From positions 1 to 6,891 of the forward strand of contig DQWO01000326.1 in the NCBI GenBank assembly GCA_011042595.1: a stretch of DNA of 6,891 nucleotides. Direction: 5' to 3'. This document shows positions 6,071-6,891 of this stretch, piece after piece. The notes under the pieces are model-generated. The model did not search any database and had not been told where the DNA came from. It saw nothing but the letters and a program-made list of their open reading frames with translations. The DNA is from Pseudomonadota bacterium. Its GTDB lineage: Bacteria > Desulfobacterota > Anaeroferrophillalia > Anaeroferrophillales > Anaeroferrophillaceae. The position numbers were made by a program, and so were the translations under genes. Numbering within the stretch: position 1 is the stretch's first letter; the number at the start of each line of letters is the position of its first letter.

Positions 6071-6891
6071 ATGACTCTCGACTGGCAAAAGCTTTCCACC
6101 TATTCCCTGCTGGAACGACCCAGCAAAGTTGATCTGGCCGATTTCTCCCAGCCATTCACAGGTAAAGAAAACATCGGCGAATTTATTGACCAGCTGCCGA
6201 ACATCCTGGGTGGTCAGGATATCAAAAAAATCATCAACACGGTGTGCCAGGCTTTTACGTCCGAGCGCCTGATTCTGCTGGCCATGGGTGCCCATGTGAT
6301 CAAAGTTGGTCTGGCGCCGGCGCTGATTCCCCTCCTGGAACGACGGATTATCCAGGGTATTGCCATGAATGGGGCAGGGATCATTCATGATTTTGAAATT
6401 GCTTTTGCCGGCAAGACCTCGGAAGATGTCGGCGAGGTACTGGGAACAGGAAATTTCGGCATGGCCCGGGAAACCGGACAATACCTTAATGAGGCCATCA
6501 ATAAAGGGGCTGAAAATGGCTGGGGGCTGGGATATGCCATCGGCCATTTCATCAGCCAGAAGCAGCTGCCACACAGGGATAAAAGTATTGTCGCCGCCTG
6601 TTATCAGCACAATATCCACCTTACGGTCCATGTGGCCATCGGGACCGATATCATCCACATGCATCCTGACGCTGATGGTGCTGCCATCGGGGCCACTTCA
6701 ATGAAAGATTTCAGAGGTTTCTGCGAACTGGTGGCAAAACTGGATCAGGGAGTCTATTTCAATGTGGGCTCAGCGGTAATTCTGCCGGAAGTTTTTCTCA
6801 AGGCTCTGTCTCTGGTCCATAATCTTGGCCACCAGGTAAACGGGTTAACCACTATCGCGATAGATTTTATCCGCCAATACCGGGTGATGGA
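6071..6891 (+). CDS. conserved-looking protein of uncertain family, 3' end cut by window
   Basis: An open frame from ATG 6071 runs to the right edge without a stop: 273 full codons plus two bases, so the protein is truncated by the window, not by mutation. I do not recognise the family with certainty. Dense glycine-, histidine- and acid-rich blocks suggest an enzyme with a nucleotide-binding-like fold: GAHVIKVGLAP (73-83), AMNGAGIIHDFEIAFAGKTS (98-117), HVAIGTDIIHMHPDADGAA (187-205), and NVGSAVILPEVFLKAL (231-246). A distant relation to the deoxyhypusine synthase-like NAD-binding fold is possible but is a guess. There is no signal peptide or membrane segment. An in-frame TAA at 6035-6037 bounds the start; a TTG at 6059 is the only notable alternative. 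No strong Shine-Dalgarno sequence is present. It lies 40 bp after gmhA, so a role near ADP-heptose or LPS metabolism is plausible by context only. Reverse-strand open frames over this region are shadows. Confidence 0.8.
   Translation, partial: MTLDWQKLSTYSLLERPSKVDLADFSQPFTGKENIGEFIDQLPNILGGQDIKKIINTVCQAFTSERLILLAMGAHVIKVGLAPALIPLLERRIIQGIAMNGAGIIHDFEIAFAGKTSEDVGEVLGTGNFGMARETGQYLNEAINKGAENGWGLGYAIGHFISQKQLPHRDKSIVAACYQHNIHLTVHVAIGTDIIHMHPDADGAAIGATSMKDFRGFCELVAKLDQGVYFNVGSAVILPEVFLKALSLVHNLGHQVNGLTTIAIDFIRQYRVM

Noticed and set aside
6056..6664. Long minus-strand open frame of 202 codons opposite the gene after gmhA.
   Set aside because: The plus-strand frame from 6071 has coherent conserved-looking blocks over its whole length; the reverse frame is its antisense shadow.

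Overview
The window looks like a chromosomal segment from a Gram-negative, menaquinone-using bacterium, most likely a deltaproteobacterium (Desulfobacterota-like). The reasons are an LPS-heptose isomerase (gmhA), a futalosine-pathway menaquinone gene (mqnA), a PcnB-type poly(A) polymerase, and a PAS kinase with the cysteine-rich PAS insert common in that group. The taxonomy is inferred from gene content, not measured.

Layout. Positions 1-204 are non-coding or gene-end sequence with a near-perfect 25-nt palindrome (21-45) and a small hairpin (107-123). Two minus-strand genes follow, read from right to left: a soluble PAS histidine kinase (2631-1507) and, 24 bp downstream, a soluble GGDEF diguanylate cyclase (1482-205). 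They form a probable two-gene signalling operon with no receiver domain in either protein. A 465-bp divergent intergenic region (2632-3096) carries several repeats and hairpins but no gene. On the plus strand come pcnB (3097-4383) and mqnA (4387-5244), only 3 bp apart. A 204-bp spacer holds an inverted copy of the repeat found upstream of pcnB. Then come gmhA (5449-6030) and, 40 bp later, the start of a conserved-looking gene of uncertain family (from 6071) that runs off the right edge.

How the parts relate. The kinase and cyclase probably connect a cytoplasmic, possibly redox-related, signal to c-di-GMP. pcnB (RNA 3' adenylation), mqnA (quinone synthesis) and gmhA (LPS core heptose) are housekeeping genes of unrelated pathways. 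The least ordinary features are (a) a composite dispersed intergenic element made of GCTGANN heptamers plus a stem-loop, present twice in opposite orientation around pcnB-mqnA, with a third stem-loop of the same stem consensus, and (b) the unassigned gene after gmhA. I see no clear novel multi-gene system, transposase, CRISPR array, tRNA or rRNA here.
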